Positions 36,534-46,761 are shown, counted from the first letter of the stretch. The stretch: DNA of 64,000 bases from Janthinobacterium sp. GW456P (GCF_002127655.1 NZ_NEHB01000010.1:156127-220126), one strand, 5' to 3'. Notes: generated from the letters alone by a model not told the origin. Program-made: numbers and translations.

Positions 36534-38573
36534 TCAGGCCGCAATCGCCAGCGGATGGCGCTTCGCCTCCGCCATCGCCATGCCGCCGTTGAGTTGCCAT
36601 GCCGCGCCATGACCTAGGCGGCGCAGGCAGGCGCTAGCGCGTGCGCTGCGGTTGCCGCTGCGGCAGAAAAACACCAGCGAGCGCCGAGGTTCTTGCAGCC
36701 AGGCGGCCACCTGCCCCGCCAGACGGCTCAGCGGTACGCTGCGCACCTCGCAGCCTTCGAATACCGTGCCGGCGCACGCCGCGTGTTCATACGCTTCGCG
36801 CACGTCGATCAGGATGGCGTCGGGATGCTGCCGCAGGAAGGCGGGCAAGGCGGCCGCGTCGAGCTGCAGTTCGGCGGCCGGCACGCTACCGTTCTGCACC
36901 GTGCGCACGGTGCCGCAGATGCTGCCGTCGTCGCCGGACGCGCACAGCACCGTGTCTTGCGTCAGCAGCGCCGCATCCAGCAAGGGGGTCAGCGCTTCGG
37001 GCGCCAGGGAGCCGATGAAGGCGAAGCGCTGCTCCAGCAGATACACATGGGTTTCGCCGCACTCGATGCGGCGCAGCCGCTGCCGGCCCAGCGCCAGCTC
37101 GCCGTCGATATCGACGCGGCCGACCTGTTCGATCTCCAGTTCCTGCAGCAGCGCGAGACGCGCGGCGCCATGGTCGGCGGGCGCCGTCGTGTGCACGATG
37201 GCGCGCAAGGCCAGGTGCTGGCAGCGGATGAAGGCGGCCAGGCGCGGCACGAGCGCGGCGGCGGGATCGATGACGACGCAACTGGCGCTGGCGGCGTCGC
37301 TGAGCAGCCAGGTGCACTGGCCGTCCACGCTCAGCTGGACTACGCCGTCCTGCGCGCCGTCCTGCGGCGATGGCGCCAGCGCCGACGGCAGCAGACAGCT
37401 GCTGCGCAGCGCTTCACCGCAGCGCTCGATGCGCGCGCAGGCGGCAGCGACCGTCGCCGCGTCGATCAGGGGACCGAACGACAAACGGATGGCGGAACTG
37501 GCGCGCCATTGCGGCACGTGCATCGCTTCCAATACATAGCTGGGCAGCGCCTTGGCGGCGGAACAAGCGCTACCCGAGCTGACGCGCACGCGCGCCGCGT
37601 CGAACAGGTCCAGCAGCTCTTTCGAGGACAGGCCAGGCACGGAAAAATTAAGCGTCGTCGGCAAGGACAAATCGCTCGGCATATTGAACACGATGCCGGG
37701 GAAAGCGCGTTCCAGGCTGGCCACCAGCTGCTCGCGGAACGCGGCCAGGTCGGCGTGGCTGCGGAAGGTCTTGCCATCGTCCAGCGCGGCGAGCACGGCG
37801 CCCAGCGCGGCGATACCGGCCATGTTTTCCGTGCCCGAGCGCAGGCCCGCCTCTTGGCCGCCGCCCATCATCAAGGGCGTAAAGGGAGCGCCGGCGCGCA
37901 CATACAGCATGCCGATGCCCTTGGGCGCATACAGCTTGTGGCCGGAAAACGGCGCGTAATCGATGCGCGTGGCGGCCAGGCTCAGTTTCAGCTTGCCCAG
38001 CGCCTGTACGCAATCGACCATCCAGTAGGCGTCGGCACCGCGTTCCTGCAGCAGTTGGGCGATGGCGGACAAATCGCTGACGACACCGGTTTCATTATTC
38101 GCCGCCATCGTGCACAGCATGGCCGCCTCGCCGATCAGCGCATCGAGCGCCTGCAGATCGTGGCGCCCTTGCGCATCGACGGGCAGCTTGCGTACTTCGA
38201 GGTTCAGGCCCAGTAAACGGTTCCAGTGCGCCAGGCTTTCCGGCACGGCCTTGTGCTCGGTCGCGCCATATAGCAGCAGGCTGCCGATGCGCTTGCCCGC
38301 GTCGCGCCGTTCGCGCAGCGCACACAGGGCCGACAGCACGGCCGTCTGGATGCCTTCGGTGGCGCCGCTGTTGAACATCAATCGGCCGTCGCCCACGCCC
38401 AGCAAGCCGCTGGCGCGCTGGCGCACGCCATCCAGCATGGCCTTGGCCTGCAAGCCCGTGGCGTGGGTGCTGCTGGGATTGCCATAGCCCTGCTCCATTG
38501 CCTGCTTGGCGGCGGCAACGGCGGCGGGCAGCACGCAAGTGGTGGCATTGCTGTCGAGGTAGATTTCTTTCAT
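36534..38573 (-). CDS. Cysteine desulfurase fused to degenerate MBL domain and rhodanese
   Basis: 679 aa in three parts. Residues 1-390 are a class V aminotransferase of IscS/NifS type, with PLP lysine K213 (SGHKLYAPKG) and persulfide-accepting C337 (SSGSACSAAKALPSYVL). Residues about 405-560 resemble a metallo-beta-lactamase/persulfide dioxygenase module, but the THxHxDH motif is degraded to TTAPADH (462-468). Residues about 575-679 are a rhodanese with active-site C637 (CRSGNRS). It would release cysteine sulfur as persulfide and pass it to the rhodanese. It is divergent from a DecR-like regulator gene, which suggests cysteine/sulfide homeostasis. Confidence 0.85.
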   Translation of the reverse strand: MKEIYLDSNATTCVLPAAVAAAKQAMEQGYGNPSSTHATGLQAKAMLDGVRQRASGLLGVGDGRLMFNSGATEGIQTAVLSALCALRERRDAGKRIGSLLLYGATEHKAVPESLAHWNRLLGLNLEVRKLPVDAQGRHDLQALDALIGEAAMLCTMAANNETGVVSDLSAIAQLLQERGADAYWMVDCVQALGKLKLSLAATRIDYAPFSGHKLYAPKGIGMLYVRAGAPFTPLMMGGGQEAGLRSGTENMAGIAALGAVLAALDDGKTFRSHADLAAFREQLVASLERAFPGIVFNMPSDLSLPTTLNFSVPGLSSKELLDLFDAARVRVSSGSACSAAKALPSYVLEAMHVPQWRASSAIRLSFGPLIDAATVAAACARIERCGEALRSSCLLPSALAPSPQDGAQDGVVQLSVDGQCTWLLSDAASASCVVIDPAAALVPRLAAFIRCQHLALRAIVHTTAPADHGAARLALLQELEIEQVGRVDIDGELALGRQRLRRIECGETHVYLLEQRFAFIGSLAPEALTPLLDAALLTQDTVLCASGDDGSICGTVRTVQNGSVPAAELQLDAAALPAFLRQHPDAILIDVREAYEHAACAGTVFEGCEVRSVPLSRLAGQVAAWLQEPRRSLVFFCRSGNRSARASACLRRLGHGAAWQLNGGMAMAEAKRHPLAIAA

Positions 38574-38691
38574 GATGGCAGTCTGAGTATTCTATAAAAA
38601 GGCACAGCGCAGGCGGCTGGAACATATGAACAGTCTAGCGGCACGCCTCCGTGAAGATATGCCAAAAGACACTGCAACTACGGTACTATGC

Positions 38692-38705
38692 AGCATGTTC
38701 ATGCT
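38692..38705. promoter_or_regulatory. Palindrome in the desulfurase-Lrp divergent region, candidate operator
   Basis: AGCATG-TT-CATGCT, 20 nt upstream of the Lrp-type regulator start and about 120 nt upstream of the desulfurase start. Its position between divergent genes and its symmetry suit a regulator binding site; no binding evidence. Confidence 0.4.
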
Positions 38706-38725
38706 ATAAAAACCGGAATACTAAA

Positions 38726-39223
38726 ATGAATTCACCAAACACCCCGCTCGACAAATTCGACTGCGCCATCTTGGCAGCCCTGCAGCAGGACGGCACTCTG
38801 TCGATTGCCGCCCTCAGCGAGAAGATCGGCCTATCCAGCACGCCATGCTGGAAGCGGGTCAAGCGCCTGGAGGAAGACGGCTATATCGAGAGCCGCGTGG
38901 CCATCGTGAACCGGCAAAAAGTGGGCTTGCCCGTGACCGTGTTCGTCAGCGTGCGCACGGGCCAGCACGATGAAAAATGGCTGCGCCGCTTCGCCGCCGC
39001 CGTCATCGTCTTGCCCGAAGTACAGGAATTTCACCGCATGAGCGGCGACATCGACTACCTGCTGAAAGTCGTCACCACCGACATCAAGGGCTACGACACC
39101 TTCTACAAAAAGCTGATCAAGACCGCGCAGCTGACGGGGGTGTCATCCGCCTTTTCCATGGAACAAATCAAGTGCAGCACGGAATTGCCGCTGGAATTGA
39201 TCGCCCACGGCTTGCCTGCCTGA
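38726..39223 (+). CDS. Lrp/AsnC-family regulator resembling DecR (YbaO)
   Basis: 165 aa from ATG 38726 (MNSPNTPLDKFDCAIL). A winged helix with TLSIAALSEKIGLSSTPCWKRVKRLEEDGYI is followed by the RAM ligand-binding domain (FHRMSGDIDYLLKVV, FSMEQIKCSTELPLE). These stretches are very close to what I recall of E. coli DecR, which activates cysteine detoxification genes. The divergent cysteine desulfurase fusion supports a cysteine-responsive switch. Assignment to DecR is by motif memory, not alignment. Confidence 0.82.
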   Translation: MNSPNTPLDKFDCAILAALQQDGTLSIAALSEKIGLSSTPCWKRVKRLEEDGYIESRVAIVNRQKVGLPVTVFVSVRTGQHDEKWLRRFAAAVIVLPEVQEFHRMSGDIDYLLKVVTTDIKGYDTFYKKLIKTAQLTGVSSAFSMEQIKCSTELPLELIAHGLPA

Positions 39224-39352
39224 GGCGAGAAGACGTTGCTGCAATGCAACATAAGTAAATGAAAAGCAGCAATGGTGCGATGGAACGTACAGTGCGGCCG
39301 GTATACTGTTGGCCTGTCTGCCCGTAGTGCAGGCCATCTTCCAAGGTCTTCC

Positions 39353-41329
39353 ATGTCTCTGCTCCGCCGCCTCTCCATCCAGAAAAAACTCCTGTTCAGC
39401 ATGGGCTTGTGCCTGCTGCTCTTCATGGCGATCTCGTCTTTCCTCAGCGTGCGCATGAGCAGCGATTACGTGCGCGAGCGCGTCGTCAGCCAGGAATTGC
39501 CGGCGCAAGTGGGCGAGATCCGCAACGACGTGCTGCGCCAGATCAGCCAACCCCTGTCCGTGGTGCAAACCATGGCCAACGATGTTTATCTGCAAGACTG
39601 GGAAGACGCCGGCTTGCCCGACAGCGGCATCGCCACCTTCCAGCGCTACGCTGCCGTGGTCAAGGAAAAGAACAAGGCCGCCTCAATCAACTGGGCCTCG
39701 GCCAGCACGGGCAAATATTTCACCACCGAAGGCTTGCTGCGCACCCTGGACAAGAACCAGGCGGCAGACCAGTGGTTTTATGGCTTGCTGGCCGGAGACA
39801 AGGCCTACACGCTCGATATCGACAAGGCGGAAAACTCCAGCGACCTGATGCTGTACCTGAATGCGCGCGGCCAGACGGCCGGCGGCAAGCAGATCGCGGC
39901 CGGCCTGGGCTTGTCCATCAATGCGCTGGCCGACACCATCCGCAGCTACAAGATCGGCCAGACGGGCCATGTCTACCTAGCGCGCGCCAATGGCGTGCTG
40001 CTGGTGCATCGCGACACGGCCCTGTCCGACGGCAAGCATGCACTCAAGGATCTGCCCGGCTTTAGCGATAGCCTGAGCAAGAGCCTGCTGACCGGCAACA
40101 AATACGCGTACGCCGTCTACGACGCGCCTGCGGGACGCCAGTTCGTCGCCGCTTCCTTCGTGCCGGAACTCAATCTATATGTGATGGCCGAAGTGCCGGA
40201 AGCGGAAGTGCTGGGCAACGTCACGCGCTCGGCCCTGATCGCCGCCCTGATCGCCGGCCTGGTCGGTGGCGGTATCGCCCTGTGCATCATTTATGTCATC
40301 AGCCGCGCCATCGCCGCGCCCGTCGCGCGGGCAGCGGACATGCTCAGCGAAATCGCCAGTGGGAATGGCGACCTGAGCCGCCGCATGCCCGTGGAATCGG
40401 AAGACGAGGTCGGCGCGCTGGCCGCTGCCTTCAACCGCTTCGTCGCGTCGCTGAACGTGACGATACGCGAAGTTCGCGACAGTACCGGGGCCATTGCCAG
40501 CGCATCGAGCCAGATCGCGTCGGGCAACCTGGATCTGTCGGCCCGCACGGAAGCCCAGGCATCGAGCCTGGAAGAAACGGCCGCGGCCATGGAAGAGCTG
40601 ACGTCGACCGTGAAACAGAATGCGGACAACGCGCGCCAGGCGAACCAGCTGGTGGTGTCGGCCTCGGGCCACGCCGTCAAGGGCGGCGAAGTGGTCGACC
40701 AGGTGGTGCAGACGATGGGTGCGATTACGGAAAGTTCGCGCAAGATCGCGGACATTATCGGCGTGATCGACGGCATTGCCTTTCAAACCAATATCCTCGC
40801 CCTGAACGCGGCCGTCGAGGCGGCCCGCGCGGGCGAACAGGGCCGCGGCTTTGCCGTCGTGGCAACCGAGGTGCGCAACCTGGCGCAACGCTCAGCGGCT
40901 GCAGCCAGGGAAATCAAGGACTTGATCGTCGACTCCGGCAGCAAGGTCGAAGCGGGCAGCAAGCTGGTCGACTCGGCCGGCGCCACCATGCAGGACATCG
41001 TCGTCTCCGTGCAGAGGGTGGCCGACCTGATGGGCGAGATCGCTTCGGCCAGCCAGGAACAAAGCCAGGGCATCGCGCAAGTCAATGCCACGGTCACGCA
41101 GATGGATGACGCGACCCAGCAAAATGCGGCGCTGGTGGAAGAAGCAGCGGCGGCAGCCCAATCCTTGCAGGACCAGGCGGGACGCTTGGCGCAGGTGGTC
41201 AGCGTCTTCAAGCTGGAAGAAACGGGGCATGCGGCGCAGCAGCAGCCTCGGCAGCCGGCGCACAAGCCCATGCTGCCCACGCCATCGCGCCCGAAAGCGC
41301 CGGCCAGCGATGCGTGGGAAGAGTTTTAA
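39353..41329 (+). CDS. Methyl-accepting chemotaxis protein
   Basis: 658 aa from ATG 39353. N-terminal membrane segment (about 12-33), a periplasmic Cache/PDC-type ligand-binding domain (about 35-290), second membrane segment (about 295-320), HAMP, and a cytoplasmic signalling hairpin with the invariant tip [20 protein letters not shown]. It ends in DAWEEF, an xWxxF-type pentapeptide that in other receptors tethers CheR/CheB. The ligand is unknown. It is convergent with the thioredoxin gene, with only 17 nt between stops. Confidence 0.93.
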   Translation: MSLLRRLSIQKKLLFSMGLCLLLFMAISSFLSVRMSSDYVRERVVSQELPAQVGEIRNDVLRQISQPLSVVQTMANDVYLQDWEDAGLPDSGIATFQRYAAVVKEKNKAASINWASASTGKYFTTEGLLRTLDKNQAADQWFYGLLAGDKAYTLDIDKAENSSDLMLYLNARGQTAGGKQIAAGLGLSINALADTIRSYKIGQTGHVYLARANGVLLVHRDTALSDGKHALKDLPGFSDSLSKSLLTGNKYAYAVYDAPAGRQFVAASFVPELNLYVMAEVPEAEVLGNVTRSALIAALIAGLVGGGIALCIIYVISRAIAAPVARAADMLSEIASGNGDLSRRMPVESEDEVGALAAAFNRFVASLNVTIREVRDSTGAIASASSQIASGNLDLSARTEAQASSLEETAAAMEELTSTVKQNADNARQANQLVVSASGHAVKGGEVVDQVVQTMGAITESSRKIADIIGVIDGIAFQTNILALNAAVEAARAGEQGRGFAVVATEVRNLAQRSAAAAREIKDLIVDSGSKVEAGSKLVDSAGATMQDIVVSVQRVADLMGEIASASQEQSQGIAQVNATVTQMDDATQQNAALVEEAAAAAQSLQDQAGRLAQVVSVFKLEETGHAAQQQPRQPAHKPMLPTPSRPKAPASDAWEEF

Positions 41330-41346
41330 GGAATGTTGGAAAACGC

Positions 41347-41847
41347 TTAAATCGCTGGCGCTTTCACGCTGGCGGCTTGCTTGAAGAAATCGTAAATGCC
41401 GCTCTCGCTCATGCGGCGGGCATTCGCCAGTTCGCCGCCCTTGGTGGCGTACAGCACCTGCTTGTTGTCGCTCGATACGAGGACGGCAGCCGGGATGCCT
41501 TTCTTGAGCGGATTGCCATAGGCTTGCGCCACGTCCAGGTTATGGTCGAAGTTACCCACGTCGACCTTGACGACCTTGAACTGCTGTTGCATCAACTCTG
41601 CGTTCTTGCCTTCCTTCAAGGCCTTGTCGAGTGCGCGGCAATCCTCGCACCAGTTGGCGCCAAAGATCAGCAGCACGGGCACGTGCGCCGCCTTGGCCTC
41701 GGCCAGCGCGCGGGCCACGTCGGCCTTGGCATCGGCCGCCGCGTTGTACGGCAGATGCGGCGTGGCGACCGGGTTGGCCGGTGTGGGGGCGGCGGCAACG
41801 GCGGTGCCGGCAAGCAGCAGACTGGCGAGCAAGATGGAAAAGCGCAT
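41347..41847 (-). CDS. Exported thioredoxin-family protein
   Basis: 166 aa from ATG 41847 (AGGAG upstream). A signal peptide (about 1-19) and a thioredoxin fold with W66-C67-E-D-C70 follow. The conserved cis-Pro loop reads KKGIPAAVL. Likely a periplasmic thiol-disulfide or thiol-reductase-like protein; the acidic CEDC active site does not indicate a specific Dsb role. Confidence 0.85.
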   Translation of the reverse strand: MRFSILLASLLLAGTAVAAAPTPANPVATPHLPYNAAADAKADVARALAEAKAAHVPVLLIFGANWCEDCRALDKALKEGKNAELMQQQFKVVKVDVGNFDHNLDVAQAYGNPLKKGIPAAVLVSSDNKQVLYATKGGELANARRMSESGIYDFFKQAASVKAPAI

Positions 41848-42008
41848 GCGGGGGCTCCTGAAAGAAAATCGTGAAGCCGGCTGGACAGGCGCCAGCGGGC
41901 GTGATTGTCTAGAATATGCCTGCTTGTGGGAAATATCCACCATTTAATTGCACTGTGCTTATGCGGAAAACGTATAAGCGCGTATCCGCACCAGCAAGGA
42001 GTAGCCGC

Positions 42009-42305
42009 TTGAACATGCCAAATGCCTTACCCCCTACGCTGTCCGGCGCCGCGCGCATGTTGCGTAGCGCCTATCCCGGCGGCATGCCCGATACAGCGTA
42101 TTTCGCCGTGCTGGCCCTGCTGTACGAACACTTTTCCGACCGCAACCTGGCCGAACTGATGGCCGCCGTCACGGGCAAAGATGCGGCAATCGTCCTCAAT
42201 GACATCTATGCCTGCGTCAGCAGCAAGCCGGCGGCGCCCGCCATCGCAGCCACCAGGACGCTGCTGACGCGGCACGGCTTGCAAGCCGTCTGCGCCGAGG
42301 ATTAA
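42009..42305 (+). CDS. Small DUF3349-like protein
   Basis: 98 aa if started at TTG 42009, which is 7 nt after AAGGAG; ATG 42015 gives 96 aa with a poorer spacing. The region MLRSAYPGGMPDTAYFAVLALL ... FSDRNLAELMAAV resembles the helical DUF3349 family known mainly from actinobacteria. Predicted soluble and all-helical, function unknown. It sits 85 nt upstream of the HPP-CBS gene. Confidence 0.55.
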   Translation: MNMPNALPPTLSGAARMLRSAYPGGMPDTAYFAVLALLYEHFSDRNLAELMAAVTGKDAAIVLNDIYACVSSKPAAPAIAATRTLLTRHGLQAVCAED

Positions 42306-42390
42306 TGCCCACAGGCAGCGAAATGCAACGCATGGGATAATATCGGGCTCACACTGACACTGAGCAACGCGGCCCGAACGCGCCCTCCCC

Positions 42391-43557
42391 ATGACGACTT
42401 CTTTCCTGGCACGCTGGCTGCCGCAACCGAACAACGGCAGCCGCCGCGAACAATTGCGCGCCTGCGCGGGCGCCATCTGCGGCCTGCTGCTGACGGGCCT
42501 GATCTGCCATTTCCTGCTGGCCCCGGACAGCGCCAGCGTCTACCTGATCGCGCCCATGGGCGCCTCGGCCGTGCTGCTGTTCTGCCTGCCGGCCAGCCCG
42601 CTGGCGCAACCATGGTCCGTGGTGGGCGGCAACGTCGTCTCCGGCCTGGTCGGCATGGCCTGCGTCAAATGGCTGGGATCGAGCGTGGGCGTGGCGGCGC
42701 TGGCCGCCTGCCTGGCCATCGGCGCCATGTTTGCGCTGCGCTGTTTGCATCCGCCGGGCGGCGCCGTGGCGCTCACCACCGTCGTCGGCGGCGCCAGCGT
42801 GCATGCGGCCGGCTTTGAATTCGTCTTCATCACCGTGCTGTTCAATTCCGCCGTGCTGGTCGCCTGCGCCGTGCTGTACAACAACCTGACGGGGCGCCGC
42901 TACCCGCACATCCAGCAACTGGTGGCGCCGCATCCGCACGCCACCAAGGATGAGGTGCCCAGCAACCGCCTGGGCTTTTCACCGGATGATCTCGACGCCG
43001 TCTTGCGCCAGCACAGCGAGGTGCTCGACATCAGCCGCGACGATCTGCAAGCGATTTTCCTGCAAACGGAAATGCGCGCCTACCAGCGCCGCTTCGGCGT
43101 CGTCACCTGCGCCGACATCATGTCGAAAGACGTGCTCAGCGTGGAATTCGGCACGCCTCTCGATGTTGCCTGGCGCACCATGCGCGAGCACGATGTGGGT
43201 GCGCTCCCCGTCGTGAACCGGGCGCGCCGCGTCATCGGCATCATCACGCAGACGGATTTCCTGCGCCATGGCGGGCTCGACGATTATCAGGGCATGCGCC
43301 AGCGGCTGCGCGGCCTGCTGCAGCGCAGCGGCCTGTCCCACAGCGACAAGCCGGAAGCGGTGGGCCAGCTGATGACGCCGTCGCCGCACACGGCCCGCCT
43401 GGGCACGCCCATCATCGACCTCGTGCCCTTGATGGCCGACGCCGGCTACCACCATATTCCCATCGTGGATGACGAAGAACGCCTGGCCGGCATCATCAGC
43501 CAGTCCGACCTGATGGCGGCGTTATATGAAAGCCGCTTTGCCGAGGCTGTGGCATGA
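42391..43557 (+). CDS. HPP-family membrane protein with tandem CBS domains
   Basis: 388 aa. The N-terminal half has four hydrophobic segments and the family motif H120-P-P in CLHPPGGAVAL. The C-terminal half (about 235-385) holds two CBS repeats (CADIMSKDVLSVEFGTPL..., VGQLMTPSPHTARLGTPI...), a nucleotide-sensing module. Some HPP proteins are thylakoid or bacterial nitrite transporters; transport here is unproven. Its TGA stop overlaps the ATG of the following peptidase by 4 nt (ATGA). Confidence 0.85.
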   Translation: MTTSFLARWLPQPNNGSRREQLRACAGAICGLLLTGLICHFLLAPDSASVYLIAPMGASAVLLFCLPASPLAQPWSVVGGNVVSGLVGMACVKWLGSSVGVAALAACLAIGAMFALRCLHPPGGAVALTTVVGGASVHAAGFEFVFITVLFNSAVLVACAVLYNNLTGRRYPHIQQLVAPHPHATKDEVPSNRLGFSPDDLDAVLRQHSEVLDISRDDLQAIFLQTEMRAYQRRFGVVTCADIMSKDVLSVEFGTPLDVAWRTMREHDVGALPVVNRARRVIGIITQTDFLRHGGLDDYQGMRQRLRGLLQRSGLSHSDKPEAVGQLMTPSPHTARLGTPIIDLVPLMADAGYHHIPIVDDEERLAGIISQSDLMAALYESRFAEAVA

Positions 43558-44651
43558 CGCCATTCCAGGCACGGCTGACCGGTCCCGATGGCGGTGCCGC
43601 CGGCACGCCCGTCAGCGCGCACTTCTTCGGCGCGCAGCTGGCCATCGATGCGCCCGGCTCCCCTGTCGATATCGCGCAGCTGGTCGTCAGCGTGGGCGGC
43701 ATGGAGCACCCTGAACTGTTCCTGAACTGGCTCGATGCACAAGGCCGGCAAGCGTCGCTCAAGCCGCTGACAGCGGACGACATCGCCATCGTCTTGCGCG
43801 AAGCGCCGGCCGCGCTGCAGCCGCAATTGCAGCGGCTGTGGGGCGAGCGCCAGCGCAACCGGCGGCAAGTGTCGGGCTGGCTGGCCGGTTTGACGGGCGC
43901 GGCCGTCGTCGCTGCTGCCCTGCTGTGGTGGCAAGGCGGCCATGCCGTCGGCGCGCTGTCGGGATGGATCCCCTTGTCGACGGAAAAGCAGCTGGGCGAA
44001 CTGGCCCTGGCGCAAGTGCGTGCGCAGGGCGGCATCGTTGACAGCGGCGTGGCGCAGCAGACGGTGCAGGACATCGGCCGCAAGCTGACGGCCGGGTCGC
44101 GCTACGAGTACCGCTGGCTGGTCAAGCAGGACGATACGGTCAACGCGCTTGCCATGCCCGGCGGCATCGTCGTCGTGCATACGGGCTTGCTGCGCCAGGC
44201 GGGGGACCCGGGCGAGCTGGCCGGCGTGCTCGCGCATGAAGTGCAGCATGTGGAACAGCGCCATTCGCTGCGGCAAATGATCAGCAGCCTCGGCTGGGGC
44301 GCCCTGGTGGGGCTGACCATCGGCGACATCAGCGCCGTGGCCGCCATGCTGGCGCACCAGGCCGGCACCCTGTATTTCAGCCGCGACATGGAGGAAGAGG
44401 CGGACCGGCTCGGCTTGCTGGCCTTGCAGCGCGCGCGCATCCGCCCCGACGGCATACTGCGCTTTTTCCAGAAGCTCGATGAGAAGGACCAGGCCAAGGT
44501 CCCGGGCTGGATTTCCTCGCATCCGCAAACGGCGGCGCGCGCGCGGCAGATCAAAAGCCTGATCGCCGCCACGCCCTGCCCTGCCTGCCTTCCCTTGAGC
44601 AGCAGCCATTGGCCAGCCATGAAAGCGGCCCTGCCGCCTACGGCAAAATAG
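43554..44651 (+). CDS. Membrane M48-family zinc metallopeptidase
   Basis: 365 aa. The N-terminal 100 residues are soluble, a membrane segment follows (about 105-125), then an M48 domain with H228-E-V-Q-H232 and the third ligand in EEEADRLG. The GGIVVVHTGLL strand before the site is typical. Translationally coupled to the HPP-CBS gene by a 4-nt overlap, so a joint role in membrane protein quality control or signalling is possible. Confidence 0.85.
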   Translation: MTPFQARLTGPDGGAAGTPVSAHFFGAQLAIDAPGSPVDIAQLVVSVGGMEHPELFLNWLDAQGRQASLKPLTADDIAIVLREAPAALQPQLQRLWGERQRNRRQVSGWLAGLTGAAVVAAALLWWQGGHAVGALSGWIPLSTEKQLGELALAQVRAQGGIVDSGVAQQTVQDIGRKLTAGSRYEYRWLVKQDDTVNALAMPGGIVVVHTGLLRQAGDPGELAGVLAHEVQHVEQRHSLRQMISSLGWGALVGLTIGDISAVAAMLAHQAGTLYFSRDMEEEADRLGLLALQRARIRPDGILRFFQKLDEKDQAKVPGWISSHPQTAARARQIKSLIAATPCPACLPLSSSHWPAMKAALPPTAK

Positions 44652-44786
44652 CAACATTCCTTCCGCATAATTTATCCAAACGCACTGGGCAATGGCGTAT
44701 GCTTACGCCCCGGCTGCTCCCACGCGACCGGCCACCCCGACCCGCAACGCCTCCATTCATTCCCCTCCTTACAAAGGACATCGCGC

Positions 44787-46607
44787 ATGAAGCATCGTTT
44801 TGCCGCCGGCACCCTCGGCACCCTGGCCATCTCCCTGCTGCTCGCCTACGCGCCCATGACGCAAGCGGCCCAGCCCGCGGCCAAAGCAGCCGTCGCGCCG
44901 GCCGTCAGCGCGCCAAAAGCCAGGCAGCAGCTGCAAGTGCTGGCCGACCAGTACTATGATGCGCTGGCCCGTTTCGAGCCGATCAATGCCACCGAGAGCG
45001 GCGACAACCGTTTTGACGACCAGATCGGTTCAGCCATCGTGCCCGCCGTGCGCGCCAAACAGTTTGCCCTGTACCGCCAGTACCAGAAAACCCTGCGCGG
45101 CATTGCCCGCGCGCAGCTGTCGCACCAGGACCAGATCAACTACGATATCCTCGACTATGAGCTGGCGACGGCCCTGAGCTTCGAGCGCTTCCCCGAATAC
45201 CTGCTGCCGCTCAACCAGATGGACAGCATGCCCGTCACCCTGGCCAATTATGCGGGCGGCGAGGCATCGCAGCCTTTGACCACGGTCAAGGAGTATGACG
45301 CTTACCTGAGCCGTATCGGCCAGTTGCCAGGCTGGATAGACCAGGCCATCGCCAACATGAAAGTCGGCATGCAAAAGGGCATCGTGCTGCCGAAGGCGCT
45401 GACGGAATCGGCCCTGCCGCAATTCAAGAAGCTCGTCAGCGCCACGCCGCAGGACAGCGTCTATTACACGCCCATCAAGAACTTGCCGGCCAGCTTTTCC
45501 GCCGCCGACAAGGCGCGCCTGACGCAAACCTACACCGTCATCATCGAGGCCAAGCTGATGCCGGCGCTGCAGCGCCTGGCCACCTTCATGGAACGCGATT
45601 ACCTGCCGGCCGGCCGCACGAGCAGCGGCTGGAGCGCCCTGCCCGATGGCGCCGCCTGGTACCAGGCGCGCGTGGCCAGCAGCACCACGACGGATTTGAA
45701 ACCGGAGCAAATCCACGCCATCGGCTTGCGCGAAGTGGCGCGCATCCAGGAACAATATGCGATCGTCGGCCCGAAGATGGGCTACAACGGCCCGGCCGCC
45801 GGCTTGCCCGTGTGGGTCTCGGAACAGGCGAAATACCGCCCGTTCAAGACGGAGCAGGAAGTGCTCGACGTCTACCGCAAGCTGAACGTGCTGCTCGACA
45901 GCAAATTACCCGCCCTGTTCACCCTGGTGCCGAAAGCGCCGCTGGACTTGCGCCTGGAACCTGAACTGAGCCGCGACACGGCCGCCGATCATTACACGGC
46001 GCCGGCCGCCGACGGTTCGCGCCCGGGCGTGTTCTGGTCCGTCGTCACCGATCCGAAACTGTATGGCGACACGGGCATGACCACCCTGTTCCTGCACGAA
46101 GGTAAACCTGGCCACCATTTCCACCTGGCGCTGGTGCAAGAGATGGACTTGCCGAATTTCCGCCGTTTCGGCGGCAATAATGCCTTCACGGAAGGCTGGG
46201 CCCTGTACGCGGAAACCCTGGGCAAGGAAATGGGTCTGTTCGACGATCCGGCCCAGTACTTCGGCCATTTGAACGACGAGATGCTGCGCGCCGTGCGCCT
46301 GGTGGTCGACACAGGCTTGCACACCAAGGGCTGGACGCGCGAGCAGACGATCAAGTACATGCGCGATACCCTTGGCTACGACGCCGTGGCGAGGAGCGAA
46401 ACGGAACGCTACATGGCCTGGCCTGGCCAGGCGCTGGGATACAAGATCGGTTCGCTGAAAATCGTCGAACTGCGCCAGCGCGCCCAGCAGGCGTTGGGCG
46501 ACAAGTTCAGCCTGCCAAAGTTCCACGAAGTGGTGCTCAGTGACGGCACCCTGCCCCTGAAACTGCTGGAAGCCAAGGTCGACCGGTGGATCGCGCAGCA
46601 GAAGTAA
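44787..46607 (+). CDS. Exported DUF885-family protein (putative metallopeptidase/carboxypeptidase)
   Basis: 606 aa with a signal peptide (about 1-27). The helical body contains LHEGKPGHHFHLAL from about residue 436, a HExxxHH-type zinc motif characteristic of DUF885, and the downstream TEGWALYAETLGKE segment supplying another ligand. DUF885 proteins are related to M32-like carboxypeptidases. Its own terminator follows at 46625. Confidence 0.87.
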   Translation: MKHRFAAGTLGTLAISLLLAYAPMTQAAQPAAKAAVAPAVSAPKARQQLQVLADQYYDALARFEPINATESGDNRFDDQIGSAIVPAVRAKQFALYRQYQKTLRGIARAQLSHQDQINYDILDYELATALSFERFPEYLLPLNQMDSMPVTLANYAGGEASQPLTTVKEYDAYLSRIGQLPGWIDQAIANMKVGMQKGIVLPKALTESALPQFKKLVSATPQDSVYYTPIKNLPASFSAADKARLTQTYTVIIEAKLMPALQRLATFMERDYLPAGRTSSGWSALPDGAAWYQARVASSTTTDLKPEQIHAIGLREVARIQEQYAIVGPKMGYNGPAAGLPVWVSEQAKYRPFKTEQEVLDVYRKLNVLLDSKLPALFTLVPKAPLDLRLEPELSRDTAADHYTAPAADGSRPGVFWSVVTDPKLYGDTGMTTLFLHEGKPGHHFHLALVQEMDLPNFRRFGGNNAFTEGWALYAETLGKEMGLFDDPAQYFGHLNDEMLRAVRLVVDTGLHTKGWTREQTIKYMRDTLGYDAVARSETERYMAWPGQALGYKIGSLKIVELRQRAQQALGDKFSLPKFHEVVLSDGTLPLKLLEAKVDRWIAQQK

Positions 46608-46624
46608 GCTAGCCCCCGCAACAG

Positions 46625-46656
46625 CGGCAGCTCCCGTCGGGGCTGCCGTTTTTTTT
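46625..46656 (+). terminator. Intrinsic terminator of the DUF885 gene
   Basis: Stem CGGCAGCTCC-cgtc-GGGGCTGCCG followed by eight Ts, 17 nt after the stop codon. Confidence 0.93.
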
Positions 46657-46761
46657 CGCCCCGATGCTTGATCTGGCACAGATCCAGCGCATCTCGCCCA
46701 CGCCTGCCGGAACGCGTATCAGGCAATGCTGCCTAATTCCCATACACGGAAGGGAGGCAGC

